Shown piece by piece: positions 60,326 to 64,000 of a DNA stretch of 64,000 nt. Within the stretch, counting starts at the first letter, position 1, and every line of letters starts with the position of its first letter. The DNA comes from Schistosoma mansoni (taxonomy: Eukaryota; Platyhelminthes; Trematoda; Strigeidida; Schistosomatidae), in assembly GCF_000237925.1 (NCBI RefSeq), contig NC_031502.1:40134557-40198556 (forward strand). The letters run 5' to 3'. The position numbers and the translations under genes were made by a program. Below the pieces are notes generated by a model, which saw only the letters and a list, made by a program, of their open reading frames with translations, ran no database searches and was not told the origin of the DNA.

Positions 60326-60648
60326 AAAAATATTATAATTAAAAATGATTGTGATATTTACATCTAAAGAGAAATAGATTGATAAAACATTGGTAAAAGT
60401 AAAAAGAAAGAAGTATGAATAGTAGAATAGATTAACATAAATAATATCTTTACCAGATCTAAATGAAGATAATTATTTTTTGTGAAACATGTAATTGTCT
60501 TTTTACATTGAATTCAATGTTATTGCTGATAAAAATGATTTCATTTTACATATTGAAAGAGAAAATCGATAAGTTTGATGTTAATTATCATGTTTCTTTT
60601 TGTTCACAACATTTAAAAAGTATCTTTAAGTTTGATTATATTAGGTGT

Positions 60649-60772
60649 AACTCCGCCTGGAGTCCCTCTTTGGGGCTACTGCCAGTTCGAAGCCCGGACA
60701 AAGGAGAAAGGTTGGGTATGGAGTTAGCGACCCCATCCCGTAGAAAACTAACTCGTTAAAAATGCTAATCAG
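60649..60772 (+). mobile_element. 124-base structured repeat
   Basis: A third copy, from AACTCCGCCTGGAG to AATGCTAATCAG. Its start forms the small hairpin ACTCC/GGAGT. Confidence 0.83.
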
Positions 60773-62477
60773 AAAAGGTAAAATACTTTGTGTAATATAA
60801 TTGTTCAATTATTTTTATTTTTCGGGGGTAAATTCGATTCATAAGCTTATTTACACGTAAAGATAAACTATAAGAGTAAGTTATTATGAAAGTCATGATT
60901 CGGGATCAAATCAATACAAAGAGATGATAATTAATCCACCTTAATATATAATAAATATTTGTAAACAGCTTTATAATATATATTGACAGCTAAATAGATT
61001 TATAAAGCTACAAAAAGATTCTCTAAAGTGAATATCCGATATGATGTGACTAACTATTAATATGTAATAGTTATATGGTCTTTTGCTGAGATTTCAACTT
61101 GTCTACCCAGTGAAACATGAAATATTCATGTGATATTGCTTTATGGAATTGAAAATAAACTATTCACCTTAATTATGTAGTGATCATTTGTGCTTGATAC
61201 TTTTTAAACAAAATACGGTGAACTTGATATGGTACAGAAGATTTGTAGCTCAGGTGGATGATTTTGAAGTAGACTTCTACCTGAAGTTTGTGCTGATGAT
61301 ATCGTTCAGGATAACGATGAAAGCTCCAAGACCAAACCATCCAGCTCAGAGAACAAAACTACACCGGAATACGGTGAATCTATTACATCATAAACTTTCA
61401 CCACTAAATTAAACAATTCACTATTTCTATTCAATTTCTTTAGGACAAAAATCATAATTAAAATTGAATCGACGTTTTGTAGCTGGAAGTTAATACCATA
61501 AATTATAATTCAAGTAGTACGCAAACTATCTGATATTCATTTTCTTATGCATTGATACTGATGTTTAAAATAGTTATTTACATGTAATATGTAATATAGA
61601 TAAGTATGCGTGGTCGAAAACTATAACAGACTGATGAGATCTGATCATGTCACAAATTGATTTAGTCTATAGTCTTAGGTTTGATTTTCATTGTTTTATA
61701 ACACTTGGATTCGCAGTATACAATTTCAAATTTGTGTAAAGTATTTTGAAAGTGTTAAAATAAAAATAGATTTGTGATTTGATTTTTGTAAGACTCTGAA
61801 TGTAACTCTTAACATCACTGATACCCATGAACAAGGAACACAATAAAATAATAATCTGAGTTCAATTTTGTTCTACTAATCTCGTTATAGAAATAATTTT
61901 TTTTTAAAAACCATCAAAACATTACAAATAATGAAAACTGATAGTCTTTTCATCAGTAACGAGTCTTCCTCACTAACATTTTTTTCTAGTTAGGTAGACA
62001 TACAGATTAATTCACAAGTACTTTAAGACTTTCTCAATGGAAATCATTAGGAAGCTAATCATCCCTTAAAAACAAATTGACTGATGATCGATACGTAAAA
62101 TGAGTCAATATATTTTAAAAAATAATAATTAACCAATATTAACCGATGACCTTTAATTAAAACTTGTAAAATTTCGTATCTCCATATGTTAAACTTATAG
62201 GTAAATAAAACATTCAAAGGCCTATAACCAATAACAAACTACAAGTGTTTCTCACATTTTTATCAGGCTTAACTCCTTCGTTATACAATATATAGGTTTT
62301 TAGAAACTTGAACCTCAAAAAATTCAGATTAACTTGACCACAGTGATTAGGTGTCTTATAAATTACAACTATAATACATTTTCAAGCATAATTTTCTGTC
62401 ATTCTGTAGGAGAATGACATTTATTCCCTTTAATCTTAGGCTATTTTCCCGCTAAGAATTAAAACTTATGTCATACT

Positions 62478-62800
62478 ATGGTGTGTGCTACTGATGCCGA
62501 CAGATATTAGTAGTATGTATCATCAATATAAAGTGAAGTGCCTGGAGGCAGAAGGTTATGAAGACCAAAGAAAAGGGGACGAGAACAAAGAACGATTGGC
62601 GTGGAAACGAAAGAACAATGAAGTTTGAGGCGACTGACTGATATTTGCAAAAGGAACATTCAAGTTTGAGACAATTGATGGACATTTTGCAAATGAAGTA
62701 TTTACTGTATCGTTCCCAGATTTTATTAAGATGTTCTGTAATTTTATGTTCAAATACATTCGATTGTCCCCACTTGTGTTCTCGTTCACTACAATACATC
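62478..62800 (+). repeat. Family E dispersed repeat
   Basis: The best preserved copy, from GGTGTGTGCTACTGATGCC to CGTTCACTACAATAC. Confidence 0.78.
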
Positions 62801-62822
62801 TATAATTATACTTAACTAGTTC

Positions 62823-62848
62823 ATATATATATATATATATATATATAT
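62823..62848 (+). repeat. AT microsatellite
   Basis: About 13 AT units, just after the family E repeat at 62478. Confidence 0.95.
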
Positions 62849-63869
62849 GTTAAGTGTACGAAGCAACCAAACGTGAAACGGTTGTTTTCACGTAATGATT
62901 TGGAAAAGTTATTTAAACTAAGAAAATCTTGTTGAGAACCATCTGAACTGATTGAAAAGTTTTTAATTAAATTTGAAATCAAGTTGAATTTTTTCATTGA
63001 AATAAACACTCATGAATGGGTAGATTGAAGGAGGAAGAAGAAAAAGAAGAGAAAACTATGGGCGAAATTTTGAAAGAAGAAATCAAACTTGTAGAAAAAT
63101 GAAAGGAAACGATTAGTGAACACAAATATAAAAATCAATCATAAGAAAATATATATACAGCTTACGTATAAACTAACAACATAGTAACGATTATTGAAAA
63201 AAATATGTAACCAGTTTAAGATGACTGCACTCAATCGATTGAAATCGGGTATGCATTAATTAGCAACATGGTTCCGAGTTAAAGACTTGACAAAATAAAA
63301 TTAGTTACTTACTCAGTGACTGATTAGAGTATATAATATTAGCTATACAGTAGATCAGTTCATTGACTGTATTACCATGTATTTTAAGTTTAGGTCTACA
63401 CGCAACATTTGGGGAGTATAAATGAATGAAATAAGTAGATATTCTTTTTTATGGATCATTATAAAATTTAAATACAACTCCAGTTGAAGTAATGATCTGT
63501 TGAATAAAATCCCTGGTTAAATTGTCACTAATTAAGATCATACAAGTTCAAACAATAATCAATTCCTATACGATGGTCAATGTCCCTTAATGCAAACAGA
63601 AATAAACTATATTCAAAAATATCAGATAATTCATATAAATAGTGTTTTAATTTATCTAAATGAAATAAGTAACTTGACAACGAAAAAGTATAATTTAAGA
63701 TTAATTGAATGTTACATGTTAATCTACTGTTAATATGTCCAACTAAGGAATGAGTTATTTCAAAATAAATTCCTCTCTATTAGTGTTATTGTTTACATAG
63801 TAAAGTAAATAATTCATAATGATAAGTAATATATGTAAATGTATAAATTCAGTAGAGTAATGTAAACAT

Positions 63870-63993
63870 AACTCCGCCTGTAGCTCTTATACAGTTACTG
63901 TCAGTCCCAAGTCCGGATAAAAGAGGAGGGTTGGGAATGGGGTCTTCAACCCCATCCTGTAGAAAACATTCTTGCGAAAAAAACTCTAACCAG
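63870..63993 (+). mobile_element. 124-base structured repeat
   Basis: A fourth copy at the window edge. The hairpin stem is kept (GGGGT/ACCCC) but its loop is CTTCA, so the loop-to-3'-end pairing is lost. Confidence 0.83.
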
Positions 63994-64000
63994 ATTAAAA

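Larger units (their letters stand above)
44759..64000. other. Upstream of first recognised DDR exon; repeats only
   Basis: I searched for a minus-strand ATG plus signal peptide followed by a phase 1 donor and found none, so the first exon is either too short to see or beyond 64000. The larger stretches without named features are 46000-46850, 47130-48030, 48470-49180, 49400-50230, 51620-52600, 53440-54230, 54470-56380, 57580-59210 and 60780-62470. Confidence 0.5.

Noticed and set aside
61188-61412. Plus-strand open frame of 74 codons
   Set aside because: The text looks like a fragment of a repeat-encoded protein (FVAQVDDFEVDFYLKF), but I could not identify a family and there is no gene context.
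1-64000. CRISPR arrays, bacterial operons, rRNA genes
   Set aside because: None present; the sequence is a eukaryotic, intron-rich region.

Overview
The window looks like nuclear DNA of a blood fluke (genus Schistosoma, African-clade type). It is AT-rich with long introns, and it is full of three repeat types typical of schistosomes: Sm-alpha-like tRNA-derived SINEs carrying hammerhead ribozymes, RTE-type (SR2-like) LINE fragments ending in TAAG repeats, and a short retroposon with an AAAT tail. The species call is an inference from repeat content and codon/AT bias; no database was searched.

One host gene can be supported. Nine exons on the minus strand, from 44758 down to 4858, splice in perfect phase into about 957 codons of a discoidin domain receptor (DDR), a collagen-receptor tyrosine kinase. 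Visible in order are the discoidin (F5/8 type C) domain with its four disulfide cysteines, the DDR-specific discoidin-like domain, one transmembrane helix and an unusually long Asn/Ser/Thr-rich cytoplasmic juxtamembrane region. The signal-peptide exon (beyond 44758, probably beyond 64000) and the kinase domain (below 4858, probably off the left edge) were not found. Most of the window is therefore intron of one gene of more than 40 kb.

Layout: 1-4857, intron or downstream sequence with RTE ends, a retroposon, a gap and Sm-alpha; 4858-10766, three exons for the juxtamembrane and membrane segments; 10767-20734, a 10 kb intron holding a decayed RTE LINE split by a retroposon; 20735-27094, four exons of the discoidin and discoidin-like domains; 27095-44758, two exons separated by large introns packed with SINEs; 44759-64000, no exon recognised, repeats only.

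The most interesting part is the repeat biology. Two different tRNA-like SINE families (A, Sm-alpha-like; B, unnamed here) both carry a hammerhead core in the same place, just 3' of the pol III promoter boxes. Several copies keep all core residues, and one family B copy shows a compensatory base-pair change. Many copies of both families are head-to-head inverted composites. Two of these composites are bracketed by 12-16 bp target-site duplications, so they went in as single units, and several inversion junctions fall inside the ribozyme. All three 200-N assembly gaps touch family A sequence. Five intact-looking hammerheads lie in the sense orientation relative to the DDR gene, and four of them are in introns bounded by visible exons. 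Other oddities are a 225 bp direct duplication around a SINE fragment and a 124 bp structured repeat resembling the RTE 5' end that is flanked by its own target-site duplication.
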